Shown: one piece after another, positions 1-10,039 of the stretch
Layout of the letters: every line of letters starts with the position of its first letter
Numbering within the stretch: the stretch's first letter is position 1
From: Planctomycetota bacterium
GTDB taxonomy: Bacteria > Planctomycetota > Planctomycetia > Planctomycetales > Planctomycetaceae
Length of the DNA: 64,000 nucleotides
Assembly (NCBI GenBank): GCA_030836185.1
Contig: JAURQH010000019.1
Location: 62,001-126,000, forward strand
Reading direction: 5' to 3'
Translations under genes and position numbers: made by a program
The notes under the pieces: model-generated
Database searches by the model: none
What the model was told of the DNA's origin: nothing
What the model saw: the letters and a program-made list of their open reading frames with translations, nothing else

Positions 1-904
1 TGTAATCGCTGGAGAGCAAAATTCGTTTGCAGCCGGGAGGGTAATCGGGAATGACGTCTGATTTGATCTCTTTCGTCGCCACTTTGTTCATACGACGCGT
101 CAACCAGCGACGGTACTCTCGATTGGCAAAATTTTCGCCGTTCGCGAAAGCCACAAATCGGGCTTCGGAGAGCAGAAAGATCCAGCCTCGGTGCAGACGT
201 TGAGCCAACGGAAGCCAACGGAAGGCCCACTTCGCCCAAGCGGGGTAATGATAGTTCTTGAGCGGATGAATCCAGTTGGGACTGCGTTGAAAGAGAGTCA
301 CTGATTTTGCCTGCTCCGCCAGACCGGGCAGAAATTGAATGGCACTTGCGCCGTTTCCGATGACGGCCACATCTTTCCCGCTGAGATCGAGATCGTCTCG
401 CCAACAGGCAGAATGCCAGGATGTCCCCTGGAATTCGTCCGCTCCGTCGATTTGCGGAACTTTCGGTCGATTGAGTTGTCCCACAGCACTGACGAAAACA
501 TCGGCCTCATGAGATTGGCCGTCACTGGTGGTGACTGTCCAGACTTTGGTGGACTCATCGAAAATGGCTTCTTCGATGCTGGTCTCAAATTGGATGAATG
601 GTCGAATTTCAAACTTGTCGGCAGAGCTTTGAAAGTATCGGAGGATCTCCGGTTGTCGGGCGTATTTTTGCGACCAATCGTGTCGGCGGTCAAACGAAAA
701 CGAATAGAGGTGCGAAGGGATATCGCAACCGGAATTCGGATAGTGATTATCGAGCCACGTTCCACCAACATCGGAGGATTTTTCGAAGACCTGGAATGTC
801 TCGATTCCCGCGCGCTTTAACTGAATCGCCAGACAGAGTCCGCTCATACCGGCGCCTGCAATGATGATGCGGGGGGGAGATGCCCGCAGGGCAGATAACG
901 ACAT
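1..904 (-). CDS. Flavin-containing (Baeyer-Villiger type) monooxygenase, C-terminus cut by window edge
   Basis: Partial gene: 301 residues are visible and the reading frame is still open at base 1. An N-terminal FAD-binding Rossmann motif (GAGMSG, residues 17-22) is followed by FEKSSDVGGTW. The Baeyer-Villiger fingerprint FxGxxxHxxxW is present exactly as FQGTSWHSACW at residues 158-168, and a second nucleotide-binding motif (VIGNGAS) lies near residue 185. The visible part ends in PPGCKRILLSSDY, also typical of the family. Such enzymes use NADPH and O2 to insert oxygen next to a carbonyl, giving an ester or lactone. It is divergent from an SDR/hydrolase pair that could process such products (inference). 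The fingerprint makes the BVMO class likely; the substrate is unknown. Confidence 0.9.
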   Translation of the reverse strand, partial: MSLSALRASPPRIIIAGAGMSGLCLAIQLKRAGIETFQVFEKSSDVGGTWLDNHYPNSGCDIPSHLYSFSFDRRHDWSQKYARQPEILRYFQSSADKFEIRPFIQFETSIEEAIFDESTKVWTVTTSDGQSHEADVFVSAVGQLNRPKVPQIDGADEFQGTSWHSACWRDDLDLSGKDVAVIGNGASAIQFLPGLAEQAKSVTLFQRSPNWIHPLKNYHYPAWAKWAFRWLPLAQRLHRGWIFLLSEARFVAFANGENFANREYRRWLTRRMNKVATKEIKSDVIPDYPPGCKRILLSSDY

Positions 905-1024
905 AAAGATCCTCGTGAAGTAAAAGGTGAAGAAAGTTTACGAGATCCCTCTTGTCAGGGGAACTGTGGGACTGTTGCGAATCGAGTCTCAAACTGGTTT
1001 CTACCGCCGTCAGGTCGTATTATG

Positions 1025-1056
1025 ATTCCGTCACGGAGCGCTACTTATGACGGAAT
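1025..1056. promoter_or_regulatory. 9-bp inverted repeat in divergent promoter region, likely operator
   Basis: Perfect arms ATTCCGTCA (1025-1033) and TGACGGAAT (1048-1056) are separated by 14 bases. The site lies in the 188-bp gap between the divergent monooxygenase and SDR genes and ends 36 bases before the SDR start. The geometry suits a dimeric repressor. No regulator gene is in view, so the binding protein is unknown. Confidence 0.5.
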
Positions 1057-1092
1057 ACCGACTTTGTGAGATTCGAGGGGAATCGTTAGATA

Positions 1093-2091
1093 ATGTCTGA
1101 ACTACAGCGAATTGCCATCACGGGAAGTTCCGGGTTTTATGGACGTGGGTTGATTGAGCGAATCCGTATGCGATTTCCCGCGGCGACGATTCTGGGGCTC
1201 GATGTGATCGAGCCTTCGGTTCATTCCCCTGATGAATTTATCCAGTGCGACGTGACGAGTCCCGAGCTTGGTCAGCATCTCGAAACCTTCGCGCCTGATA
1301 CAGTCATTCATCTCGCATTTGTTGTGAATCCAATACGTGACACGAATCGAATGCACGCCATTAATGTCGGTGGAACACGGAACCTGCTCACAGCACTCAC
1401 AAAGATTCAACCGGCTCGGTTGTTGGTGTCATCCAGCGCGACTGCGTATGGCGCGTGGGATGATAATCCGATTCCCATTCTGGAAGACCAACCGTTACGT
1501 CCGCGGACGGAATACCGTTATGCACACGACAAGGTTCTCGTCGAAGAGTTACTGGAAGAATTTCGAGAACAGTCACCCGATGTTGCCGTCAGTTGGACGA
1601 GGCCGGCAATCATTTGTGGAGAAGGGATCGACAATTATTTAACGAAGTTTATCGTTCACTCTCCGGTTATGGTTCTTGCTGACGGCCACAACGCCACTTT
1701 TCAGGCTGTCCATCTTGACGATGTTGTTGATTCGACATTAACCATTCTGGAGGCCGATGCCACGGGACCATTCAATGTGGCACCGCCCGACTGGATCACT
1801 TTGAGAGATTTGGCGAAGTTGAAACGACAGTTTTGCCTGAAGAGCCCTTTATTCTTGTGCAGGATGTTTACCAATGTTTGGTGGAGTTTGAGACTTCCCT
1901 TGTATTACTTCCCATCCGGTCTTTGGTATTTCATCCGCTTTCCTTGGGTGGTGACTCCCAATCGTTTGGAAAAAGAACTCGGATACAAGTTTCGCTATTC
2001 GACTTTGGACACCGTTCACCAGATGTTACGTGATGGTGGATATAAAAACATACCCGAAGCAGCAAACGATTCTGGAAGCGAGAGCGCATGA
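1093..2091 (+). CDS. NAD-dependent epimerase/dehydratase (extended SDR)
   Basis: A 332-residue extended short-chain dehydrogenase/reductase. The NAD(P)-binding motif GSSGFYG sits at residues 11-17 after a short beta strand, the catalytic YxxxK is Y143-A-H-D-K147, and a serine-rich stretch near residue 115 supplies the usual Ser. The C-terminal part carries hydrophobic aromatic stretches (near 255-280) that could lie on a membrane. The stop codon overlaps the start of the following hydrolase (ATGA), so the two are probably translationally coupled. The substrate may be a nucleotide sugar or a sterol/ketone-like compound; the sequence does not decide. An oxidation role together with the divergent monooxygenase is inference. 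Confidence 0.85.
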   Translation: MSELQRIAITGSSGFYGRGLIERIRMRFPAATILGLDVIEPSVHSPDEFIQCDVTSPELGQHLETFAPDTVIHLAFVVNPIRDTNRMHAINVGGTRNLLTALTKIQPARLLVSSSATAYGAWDDNPIPILEDQPLRPRTEYRYAHDKVLVEELLEEFREQSPDVAVSWTRPAIICGEGIDNYLTKFIVHSPVMVLADGHNATFQAVHLDDVVDSTLTILEADATGPFNVAPPDWITLRDLAKLKRQFCLKSPLFLCRMFTNVWWSLRLPLYYFPSGLWYFIRFPWVVTPNRLEKELGYKFRYSTLDTVHQMLRDGGYKNIPEAANDSGSESA

Positions 2092-2975
2092 CTCCAAACT
2101 CGGCTCCCGATCCTGTTGAACTTACTGTCAACGTAGCTGGGCATGAGATCGCCATCATTGATGGAACCGCTGGACGAACGGGGCCTTCTATCGTCTTTGT
2201 GCATGGAATTCTGATGTCGGTACGTCTCTGGCCTCTGTTATTACGGGAGACTTCACTGGATCGCTATCGCTGGATTTCTGTGGGATTGCCCGGACATTTC
2301 CCCAGTGTGGCACCAGAGAATTTCACAGCCGGCAGCGTGACCGAAGATCTCTTTTCGGAATCTCTGATTGCTGCCATAGATCTATGTTTCGAGGGGGAGA
2401 CAGTGCATCTGGTCGGTTGGTCAACAGGCGGTTATGCCGCACTCATGACAGCCGCCAAGTATCCACAGAAAGTGAAAAGTGTAGTCAGTCTCAGCGGGTT
2501 TGTAAGAGGTCAATGGGGACACCTGCTCGGTTATTTTCAATTCGTATCACAAAGCTGGTGGAGAGGTTGGACTGTTCCTGCCGGGATGAAGTTGGTCGCC
2601 AGTTCTCCGCCTCTCTACCGCGCGTTTCAATGGTTGATGACGATCAAAGCGATTCCCAAGACTGAGTTAATGCGGGAGATCAGCGAAGTTTCTTACGCCG
2701 ACTATCGGAAGAATCATTTTCAGGTGATGCGAAATTTGTTTTCGGGACTCAGAAATATTGACAGCTCGGCACGCCTGTCAGAAATTAAGACGCCGGTTCT
2801 TGTTCTCGGTGGTGAACGAGACAAAATCATCGTTCCGGCGGAAGCACAGCATGTCAGGGAACTCTTGCCGAACTCAAAATTGATCGAGCAAGCCGGTGTC
2901 GGACATTTGTTCTACGCAGAAGGACGTGAGCAGACATTGTTGCAAATTGATGAATGGATCTCTCAATACAGCTAA
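2088..2975 (+). CDS. Alpha/beta hydrolase
   Basis: A 295-residue alpha/beta-hydrolase fold protein. The oxyanion-hole strand VFVHG is at 36-40, the nucleophile elbow G-W-S112-T-G at 110-114, the acid is probably D245 (GGERDKIIVP) and the base H273 (GVGHLFYAEG). No signal peptide is seen, so it is probably cytoplasmic. The start overlaps the SDR stop by four bases. Together with the divergent Baeyer-Villiger type monooxygenase it could hydrolyse the ester or lactone formed from a ketone; this is inferred from neighbours only. Esterase, lipase and haloperoxidase-like activities cannot be told apart here. Confidence 0.85.
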   Translation: MTPNSAPDPVELTVNVAGHEIAIIDGTAGRTGPSIVFVHGILMSVRLWPLLLRETSLDRYRWISVGLPGHFPSVAPENFTAGSVTEDLFSESLIAAIDLCFEGETVHLVGWSTGGYAALMTAAKYPQKVKSVVSLSGFVRGQWGHLLGYFQFVSQSWWRGWTVPAGMKLVASSPPLYRAFQWLMTIKAIPKTELMREISEVSYADYRKNHFQVMRNLFSGLRNIDSSARLSEIKTPVLVLGGERDKIIVPAEAQHVRELLPNSKLIEQAGVGHLFYAEGREQTLLQIDEWISQYS

Positions 2976-2998
2976 GTCGTGATAGCTTGATTTGCTAT

Positions 2999-4660
2999 TC
3001 AGTCATCAAACCGGGCTGCCATTGGCATGCGACGACCGGTGCCAAAAGCTCGTTGTGACAACTTGATTCCCGGAGGCATTTGGCGGCGTTTGAATTCGTT
3101 GCGATCAAGTTTGTTGGCAACCCAACGTACGATTTCTTCAGGAAATTCTTCGCACAACGTGGTGACCGACTTATGTTGCTCGATCAAGCCAGCAAGAATC
3201 TGATCAAGAATTTCATAAGGCGGAAGGCTGTCTTCGTCTTTTTGGTCGGGGGCCAACTCGGCACTTGGCGGCTTGGTGATAATGTTATCCGGGATCACTT
3301 CTCGCTCCTCGCGAGTTTCGTTGATATAACGACATAACGCATAGACATCCCGTTTGAATAAGTCAGAGAGAACCGCAAAGCCTCCCGCCATGTCACCGTA
3401 AATCGTGCAATAACCGACGGCGAGTTCGCTTTTGTTTCCGGTCGCCAGCGCTATCCAACCGTGAGTGTTACTCCGTAACATCACACAGGCACCACGAATG
3501 CGAGCTTGCAAATTCTGATCGGGCAATCCTAACGGCTGCAAATTCAAATCTTCACCGATGACCGGTGTGGCTTCGTACGCCTGATGGATTTCGTCAATCG
3601 GAATGGTCTCGGCATCGACTCCCAACGCCTGCACCAACTTTTCGGAATCACCAATACTATGATCGGTACTGTATCGACTGGGCATCATCAGACAGTGAAC
3701 ATGATCGGGCCCCATTGCGGCAGCGGCGATGTAAGTTGCCAATGCGCTATCAACGCCGCCCGACAAGCCGAGCACACAATCGGTGAACCCACACTTGGTC
3801 ATATAGTCGCCAAGTCCCAAGACCAGAGCATCCAACAACGCTTCTTCGTAGGGTGTTTCCGCATCGGCTATCGGCTTGGGAAGGTGATCAAGATCGACGA
3901 CCTGAAAGTCTTCCTGAAAGGAAGCCGCTTCGACAACCATTTCTCCCGATTCGTTTAGCACAAAACTGTGTCCGTCAAAGACAAGATCATCGTTCCCTCC
4001 CACCTGATTGACGAACATAAACGGCCGGTGGTGCCTTTCCACATGACTGCGAACAAGATTAAGACGTTGATGACGTTTGTCGCGTTCAAACGGAGACGCT
4101 GACAAATTGATGAAGCACTCCACGCCTTGTGTGGCGAGTTCAAAAATTGGATCGGGATGCAGGGCGGGATTTTGGTGATAGCGGGTTGTTCGTTCCCCCC
4201 ACCAGGCATCCTCACAAATATGAACTCCCAGCTTGCGGCCCTGAAAGATCATGGGAGTGATTTTTCGAGCGGGAGCGAAATATCGCTGTTCGTCGAAAAC
4301 ATCATAATTGGGCAGCAATGTTTTGTGGATCGTCGATTGAACTTCTCCGTCGGCTATCAGACTGGCCGCGTTGGCAATCGACTGTCCAGAAACTTCACGT
4401 CGTGTCGGATGACCGACAATCCCCGCGACTTGTTGGAAAACCTCTGCTTGCGCAAGTTGATCAAGAGCCGCATCACAACGACCGACAAACCCCTCGCGCA
4501 ACAGCAGATCTTTAGGGGGATAGCCACTGATCGCCAATTCGGGAACGACCAACAAGTCGGCATCGGCTTCCACCGCTCTTTGGGCCGCCTCAAGAATGAG
4601 CTGACAATTGCCGGTAATGTCTCCGACGATGGGATTGATCTGGGCGAAAGCAATTTTCAC
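2999..4660 (-). CDS. nadE: Glutamine-dependent NAD+ synthetase
   Basis: Two-domain enzyme of 553 residues making NAD+ from deamido-NAD+, ATP and glutamine. The N-terminal nitrilase-type glutaminase carries the triad E41 ([16 protein letters not shown]), K113 ([17 protein letters not shown]) and C149 ([11 protein letters not shown]). The C-terminal synthetase has the ATP pyrophosphatase loop SGGVDS at 300-305. The frame stays open for 90 more codons upstream, but homology begins at [14 protein letters not shown], so I choose the GTG at 4660; there is no clear Shine-Dalgarno sequence. The length fits the usual 540-570 residues. It converges on the hydrolase gene with a gap of only 23 bases. Confidence 0.95.
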   Translation of the reverse strand: MKIAFAQINPIVGDITGNCQLILEAAQRAVEADADLLVVPELAISGYPPKDLLLREGFVGRCDAALDQLAQAEVFQQVAGIVGHPTRREVSGQSIANAASLIADGEVQSTIHKTLLPNYDVFDEQRYFAPARKITPMIFQGRKLGVHICEDAWWGERTTRYHQNPALHPDPIFELATQGVECFINLSASPFERDKRHQRLNLVRSHVERHHRPFMFVNQVGGNDDLVFDGHSFVLNESGEMVVEAASFQEDFQVVDLDHLPKPIADAETPYEEALLDALVLGLGDYMTKCGFTDCVLGLSGGVDSALATYIAAAAMGPDHVHCLMMPSRYSTDHSIGDSEKLVQALGVDAETIPIDEIHQAYEATPVIGEDLNLQPLGLPDQNLQARIRGACVMLRSNTHGWIALATGNKSELAVGYCTIYGDMAGGFAVLSDLFKRDVYALCRYINETREEREVIPDNIITKPPSAELAPDQKDEDSLPPYEILDQILAGLIEQHKSVTTLCEEFPEEIVRWVANKLDRNEFKRRQMPPGIKLSQRAFGTGRRMPMAARFDD

Positions 4661-5034
4661 GATGATGGGCCGATGTCTGTTGAGTGAATAATGGCGTGTC
4701 AGAGATGGGACGGTCTCGGGATCATTCTGGTTCTCCCTAGGCTCATTCCTACTACTATCAGTGAAACAGAGTGGGAAAGATGGAGAAACTCCCCAGAAAA
4801 ATTGTTGGTTCAGGTAATATAGGAGGTTCGTGTTATGCGGATGGGTCCGGTTTTGTCGAAAACCCCTGTTTTCACTGTTGGTTGGGATGTTTCCCAGTCG
4901 AATTCGGTAATAGCGAAGTCCGATCCCCAAAGGTCTTCAAGAGCCAGATTGCGCATCAATCAGCATTTTTTGATCACAATCGGGCTCAACACTATCCTAT
5001 TTATCATTCGGCTCCCACGGAAGGGAACGACGAG
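4661..5034. other. Divergent intergenic region without a recognisable gene
   Basis: 374 bases between the divergent nadE and Gln-rich protein genes. Both flanking frames happen to stay open through much of it, but the resulting N-terminal extensions show no family features. It must hold the two promoters; I cannot place them with confidence. Confidence 0.5.
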
Positions 5035-6864
5035 ATGCGAATGGAATCACTGGCAAAGAAAACCCTTAAGATTTTCCTCATGAGCTGTGGTCTCAGCGGC
5101 ATGATGACAGTCAATGCGTATGCTCAGTGGGGCTGGAATCCATTCAGTTCACGGTCGCAGAGCCAACCCCAGCCGACACAAGAGAAGTCGAGTTTTTTCA
5201 ATTCTCCTTTTGAATTGAAGTCTCCACTCAACTATTTCGGTAGTGAGAACAAAACAGCTTCCACGAGGACCAACAGTACTCAATCGGCACGTCCGATTTC
5301 AGATTCCACGCGCCGCGCAATTGTTGAATTGTCACGCAACTATCCCATTCAACAGCGACAAGCGTTAATCAAATCGTTTGCCGGTTTGACGGATCAGCAA
5401 GCACAACAACGGTTACAACAAGTAGCGGCCTCTCAATCTGGCGGGCAGCGGGCTGGATCTTCAAACACACAATATGCGTCCCGTACACAGCAGTCGCAAT
5501 TGGCTGAACAACAGGCCCGTTTGCAAGCGGAAGTTGCCTATCGAAACCAGCAAATTGCCGGTCAAAGCAGGCCATCTCTCCCCGCTGGTCAATCCTCGAG
5601 TGGATTGGGTCAAGGTAACCCCTGGGGTACTGCCAATTCCCGACAACCACGCATTGAACAGTCGACCATTCAGACGACCTACCAACAACCACAACAATCT
5701 GGAGTGTCTCAAACGCGACCGGTCTCAACGACGAATACTCAGAATCCGTTTCTTCGTCGCCAGCAAGGATTGGAGCCACAACCGCCGCAGCAAAATCTCC
5801 CGTCACAAGGACGTGCAAGCATGAGCCCCGCTCCTTCGGTCTTTCCTCCCACCACGGGATATGATCGTTCGAGAATTTCGCAAGAGAGCCGTCCGGGGAT
5901 GGCAACGACCCAGCGTGATGTTTCAGTACAAGCAGTTTCAGTACAACCTGAACTCAAACAAAGCCCTTCAATGCCCGTGATTCGTCCTGCTTCGAGCGAG
6001 GTAAATACTTCTCACTATAAAGGAAGCTATCAACCCGCAAAGAGTGAAGTTGCCCCACAACGATTTGAACAGGTGAGAACTGCCGTTCCGGCACCAAGTG
6101 CAGGGAGGCAACCTGCAACTCAGTTTGGCTCTTCAAAAGAGATCGGTGGGCCGGAGTTGAGCCTGTTAATTTCGCGTGCAGAAGCACTGGCCGCTTCGTC
6201 ATCCCCCGGACCTTCCGAAGCCGCCAAACAACAACACATCACTCGCCATGTTGACTTGCGACTGCTATACCTGTTGTCGGGACAACGGGATCGAGCATTG
6301 ATGGCGATCCCCGGAATTGCCTCGAACGAGCAGGCTTTTTGGACTCGCACCTTCTGGGCGCTGGCCAACTATCTCGATCATCCCAACTATCCCGATAAGT
6401 CTGATCGAACGACGGTTGCTCTCGAACAACTTCGCAGTGCCATCAAATCGTTGCAAGGTGATGCACATCTGGTGGTGCGTAACGCGGCCTTCTGTTCGGA
6501 AATTGATAGCTTTGGAAGTTACCAACGATTCGAGCGAGAAGAGTTTGCTCCGAGCCAAGACATCTTGATTTACAGCGAACTGGATAACTTCAAAAGTGAG
6601 CAGACAGCCGAAGGGCAATATCGGACCGTATTAAAGTCTTCAATTCGCATTATTGAGGCCGGTCCGAATGGTCGAGTGATTGATACGGTCGATTACAGCC
6701 CGACCGAGGATCTCTGCCACTCACAACGCGGCGACTTCATGCAAGGCTACAAATATCAGTTGCCTGCTCGGATTACACCGGGAAGTTATGTGATGCAACT
6801 CGCCGTGGAAGACCAACTTTCCGGCAAACGAGCCAATTATTCCCTGAATTTTCTGGTGCGATAA
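5035..6864 (+). CDS. Gln-rich secreted protein of unknown function
   Basis: 609 residues. The ATG at 5035 is chosen because it gives a signal peptide (positive N-region, hydrophobic core, cut near VNAYA-Q) and follows AAGGGA. After the signal, roughly residues 30-350 are low complexity, rich in Gln, Ser, Pro and Asn and probably disordered. The C-terminal 230 residues are ordered: a helical stretch with LISRAEALAAS and HVDLRLLYLLSGQRDRAL, then a beta-rich end containing FAPSQDILIYSELDNF and ITPGSYVMQLAVEDQLSGKR. I do not recognise a named domain. It appears exported, possibly periplasmic. It is followed by another secreted/membrane protein in the same direction, 141 bases away. Confidence 0.8.
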   Translation: MRMESLAKKTLKIFLMSCGLSGMMTVNAYAQWGWNPFSSRSQSQPQPTQEKSSFFNSPFELKSPLNYFGSENKTASTRTNSTQSARPISDSTRRAIVELSRNYPIQQRQALIKSFAGLTDQQAQQRLQQVAASQSGGQRAGSSNTQYASRTQQSQLAEQQARLQAEVAYRNQQIAGQSRPSLPAGQSSSGLGQGNPWGTANSRQPRIEQSTIQTTYQQPQQSGVSQTRPVSTTNTQNPFLRRQQGLEPQPPQQNLPSQGRASMSPAPSVFPPTTGYDRSRISQESRPGMATTQRDVSVQAVSVQPELKQSPSMPVIRPASSEVNTSHYKGSYQPAKSEVAPQRFEQVRTAVPAPSAGRQPATQFGSSKEIGGPELSLLISRAEALAASSSPGPSEAAKQQHITRHVDLRLLYLLSGQRDRALMAIPGIASNEQAFWTRTFWALANYLDHPNYPDKSDRTTVALEQLRSAIKSLQGDAHLVVRNAAFCSEIDSFGSYQRFEREEFAPSQDILIYSELDNFKSEQTAEGQYRTVLKSSIRIIEAGPNGRVIDTVDYSPTEDLCHSQRGDFMQGYKYQLPARITPGSYVMQLAVEDQLSGKRANYSLNFLVR

Positions 6865-7005
6865 TGGCCGACCCTCACAGCGAAAACGCCTGTGAATCTG
6901 TGATGAATTCCCAACCGGGATCTTGAGAATCGCTCCGAGTGCTGTAAGATTGATCATGGCAGGAATCTTTCCTACCTAATGATTCGATTTTCCACGAGGT
7001 ATCTC

Positions 7006-9888
7006 ATGTCTTCAGATCGCCCTGAGCCCGGTGTGCCGGCCCCTGGTGAGTTCATCATCGAAACTGGTTCCCCAGCCATTGCGAAGAAGATTCGTCGTAA
7101 GAAGACGCCATTTTGGCGATCTCCGCTGATGATCATCTTCATCATCCTGCTCGGTGCGGGAGGAGGACTGTTTTATGTCTGGCAGCAGCAACAATCAGCT
7201 CAAGGAATGATGCTGACTGAAATCGAAGACCAAACGGTCGAGGAACTCTCAGAACTTTCGTTCAAACTTCCGTTTTCCGATGATTCGGTCGATCTGGAGT
7301 CACTCCAGATTTCACTGGTCCGCGCGCCCGAGGGAGCGGTGATTGATCCGAAGACTGGCGTGTTCCAATGGACGCCGAGTGAAGAGATTGGTCCCACCGA
7401 ACTGGAAATCGGCATTGAAGCCCGACCACGCACCAATCCTGAAAATGTTAGTCGCCAACAATTCAAAGTGGTCGTGACCGAACAATTCACGGCTCCCGAG
7501 ATCGAATACATCGATCCTCAAAATGTTCGTGCGGACGTGCTGACACGCGTTCCCATCAATGTGACCGATCCTGATATTCCTGCATCAGAGTATCGATTCG
7601 AGTTGGTAGGGAATGTTGCTGAAGGCGCCAAAATCGATCCCGATTTCGGTACGTTCTCCTGGAAGCCTGCTGAAGATCTGGTGAACCGCACTGTTGATTT
7701 CGAAGTGAAGGTCAGTGAAGTCGATCACCCGGAACTGTCGGCGACACGTAAGTTTCAAGTCAAGGTGAAGTCGTACGACCCGGTGAAGAAACTGAGTGAT
7801 CTGCTGGCCGATGGTGGGGTCGATCTGGAATACCTCGGTCGTGAAGCGGAAGGACCGTTTCGCGGGCAGGGACAGGTCATGCGGGCCGGAAGAAATCGGC
7901 TCGATGTTTACACGTACGTTTCAAAACAAGCCGCCGATGAAGATGCGAAACTCATTGCTGCCGACCTTTCGAAAATGTTCGATGTGAACGATCCTTTCAC
8001 TGTTCCGACCAAAATTTACCGCGATGATCGATTGTTTGTCGTCGCTGCTGGTGTCGAAGATAGGCTGCACTTTCGCCTCTCTTTTGTATTGGGTACTGCA
8101 ATTGCCTCGACCAACGATTTTGATTCCAGCACAGTCGCTTCGAATGCGTCTCCTTCAAAGATCGGTGAAGCTGCGGAAAACATGATGCAAAAAGAAGAGG
8201 ATCGGAAAGATCCTCTCGGCGACCAACAACTCGAAACGCATTACACCGAGAAAACGCTCTTCAACAAAAAAAACTACGACGAGATTCGCAAGATTTATGC
8301 GACTCGATTTGAGATTCATTTCAAAGATTCGATTGAATCTGCCTTTGGTGTCGATTTGGAAAAGGTCAACGCCTGGTTCGATGAGCACCTTGAAATCAAG
8401 GAAGAACTCTACACAGCCATCAACCCAGCCTACGACAATCCTGTGGAAGCTTTGCGTGTCTTTTATCAATTGTGGAAGGACAACCCAGATCGCGTAGCCG
8501 ACTATGGAGCCTTGGCGATTGCGACGTCTGTGGTTTGGGATCTCCCTGAGCGAGGTGTTTACGATTACACCCGACATCAGAGACGCACACACTCCAATAT
8601 GCCTGACGAATTATTAGAGTCCCCGGTTGAAAATTTTAACTATCTCATCGAGAACGAAAAATTCATGCAGGGGCGAGCGCAACTTGTTCCCTGGGAGTTC
8701 ATGGTCCATTTGGTGAATCACAAAACTCCCACCAATGAACGAGGCTGGGCGTTACAAAACTATCTCCCCAAACGTGAAATGTTTGGCAGTTGTTATGCCG
8801 ATGTGCCGTACGATAATCTCATGCTGGAAACCCAAAGTCAGGATTGCAAGCTGGACGGTGAAGACTACAGCCTTGTCAATTTGCGCTCGATAGGCGGAGT
8901 TTGTGCAATGCAAGCCGACTTCGCAGCACGAGTCGGTAAAAGTATGGGTGTCCCGGCGGAGTATGTCCGTGGAGAATCGGCATTCGGAGATTATCACGCC
9001 TGGGTGATGTGGATCGAGTTAAAGGCGTTGACGAAAAACGGCATCAACTTTTCACTCGAATCGCACGGTCGATATCGGGGGGACAAGTATTACGTCGGAA
9101 CGCTTCAAGATCCGCAAACTGGAACCTGGATTACAGATCGCGAACTGGAACTTCGACTGCACACAGTCGGCCTCGATCCGATTTCCAAACGTCTTGCCGA
9201 TCACGCCATGACTGCTTACCCGTTTCTCAAAGAGAAACGTAAATTCAGTCTCGACGAGCAACTCGAGTATCTTCGCACTGTGATCGAAGTTTCCCCCGGA
9301 AATGAAGTTGCTTGGTTGGAGATTGTCGAAATCTCGAACAGTGGCAATCTGGAAAAAACACACATGCGTCAAATGCGCAAGACGCTCGACATCCTGTTTT
9401 CGACGTTCTCGAACTTCCCGGATTTCACCTGGAAAGTCTTCGATAAACTCATTCAGTACGAAGAAGATCTCAAAGATCAGATCGACTTATATAATCGATT
9501 GATTCAACTTTATGTCTCGGCCGGTCGACCCGATCTTGCCAGTGAGGCGCGGTTGATGATGACCGGCTATCTGATCGATGGGGATCGGGAACTTGATGCC
9601 GTCGAAGGCCTTGCCGCGACCATCATGGCTTTCCCGGAGGAAGGCAGATATGTGCCCAAAATGCTCGACCGTTTGGAAGTTCTAGTGAATACGAACCCGA
9701 ACTACTCTCGCCATTTGTTGAGCTTTTACAAAGTGTTCCTGCCAAAAGTTCCTCCCCGTCGAGGTGACAGCCCCAGCAAGTACTGCATGAAAATGTACGA
9801 ACGTGGCATTCAACGATTCGAACAGGCGGGCGACGACACAGAAGCGAATCGCTACAAAGCGCTGTTAGGGCAATTACAGGGAACTTGA
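7006..9888 (+). CDS. Membrane-anchored transglutaminase-like protein with Ig/cadherin-like repeats
   Basis: 960 residues. The ATG at 7006 has GAGG seven bases upstream and is preferred to one at 6979. One transmembrane helix spans about 41-59, leaving a large extracytoplasmic part. Two putative Ig/cadherin-like repeats follow (each ending in IDPKTGVFQWTP or IDPDFGTFSWKP). The transglutaminase-like core has the catalytic Cys633 (SIGGVCAMQ) and His664 (GDYHAWVMW). The C-terminal 200 residues look like helical repeats. The family includes peptidases, amidases and crosslinking enzymes; which applies is unknown. It may act on envelope proteins, by inference from topology. Confidence 0.85.
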   Translation: MSSDRPEPGVPAPGEFIIETGSPAIAKKIRRKKTPFWRSPLMIIFIILLGAGGGLFYVWQQQQSAQGMMLTEIEDQTVEELSELSFKLPFSDDSVDLESLQISLVRAPEGAVIDPKTGVFQWTPSEEIGPTELEIGIEARPRTNPENVSRQQFKVVVTEQFTAPEIEYIDPQNVRADVLTRVPINVTDPDIPASEYRFELVGNVAEGAKIDPDFGTFSWKPAEDLVNRTVDFEVKVSEVDHPELSATRKFQVKVKSYDPVKKLSDLLADGGVDLEYLGREAEGPFRGQGQVMRAGRNRLDVYTYVSKQAADEDAKLIAADLSKMFDVNDPFTVPTKIYRDDRLFVVAAGVEDRLHFRLSFVLGTAIASTNDFDSSTVASNASPSKIGEAAENMMQKEEDRKDPLGDQQLETHYTEKTLFNKKNYDEIRKIYATRFEIHFKDSIESAFGVDLEKVNAWFDEHLEIKEELYTAINPAYDNPVEALRVFYQLWKDNPDRVADYGALAIATSVVWDLPERGVYDYTRHQRRTHSNMPDELLESPVENFNYLIENEKFMQGRAQLVPWEFMVHLVNHKTPTNERGWALQNYLPKREMFGSCYADVPYDNLMLETQSQDCKLDGEDYSLVNLRSIGGVCAMQADFAARVGKSMGVPAEYVRGESAFGDYHAWVMWIELKALTKNGINFSLESHGRYRGDKYYVGTLQDPQTGTWITDRELELRLHTVGLDPISKRLADHAMTAYPFLKEKRKFSLDEQLEYLRTVIEVSPGNEVAWLEIVEISNSGNLEKTHMRQMRKTLDILFSTFSNFPDFTWKVFDKLIQYEEDLKDQIDLYNRLIQLYVSAGRPDLASEARLMMTGYLIDGDRELDAVEGLAATIMAFPEEGRYVPKMLDRLEVLVNTNPNYSRHLLSFYKVFLPKVPPRRGDSPSKYCMKMYERGIQRFEQAGDDTEANRYKALLGQLQGT

Positions 9889-9891
9889 GTG

Positions 9892-9907
9892 CGGGAAGGA
9901 TTTCCCG
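9892..9907 (+). terminator. Hairpin after the transglutaminase-like gene, weak terminator candidate
   Basis: CGGGAA-GGAT-TTCCCG forms a 6-bp stem with a 4-base loop starting four bases after the stop codon. No T-run follows, so termination is only possible. It may equally mark the border of the transposase remnant downstream. Confidence 0.3.
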
Positions 9908-10039
9908 ACATAGTTCTTGGACAAAGACTTGACTCGTGGGGGCACACTTTTGCGATTCCAGTCTTCAATGTAATCGTCTCCTGCGTGCTTGCCAGAATTT
10001 TGCATCTGTCATTGTAAGTCAATGATATGAATGATTTAT

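Noticed and set aside
335-820. 161-residue plus-strand frame
   Set aside because: It is the antisense of the monooxygenase, which shows all BVMO motifs on the minus strand.
4661-4930. 90-codon N-terminal extension of NAD synthetase
   Set aside because: Basic, Asn/Arg-rich, no similarity to the family; the enzyme starts at the GTG at 4660.
9852-10039. Continuation of the transposase frame to 9852
   Set aside because: After HGCPMHPQ the translation has no similarity to transposases and overlaps the end of the transglutaminase-like gene.
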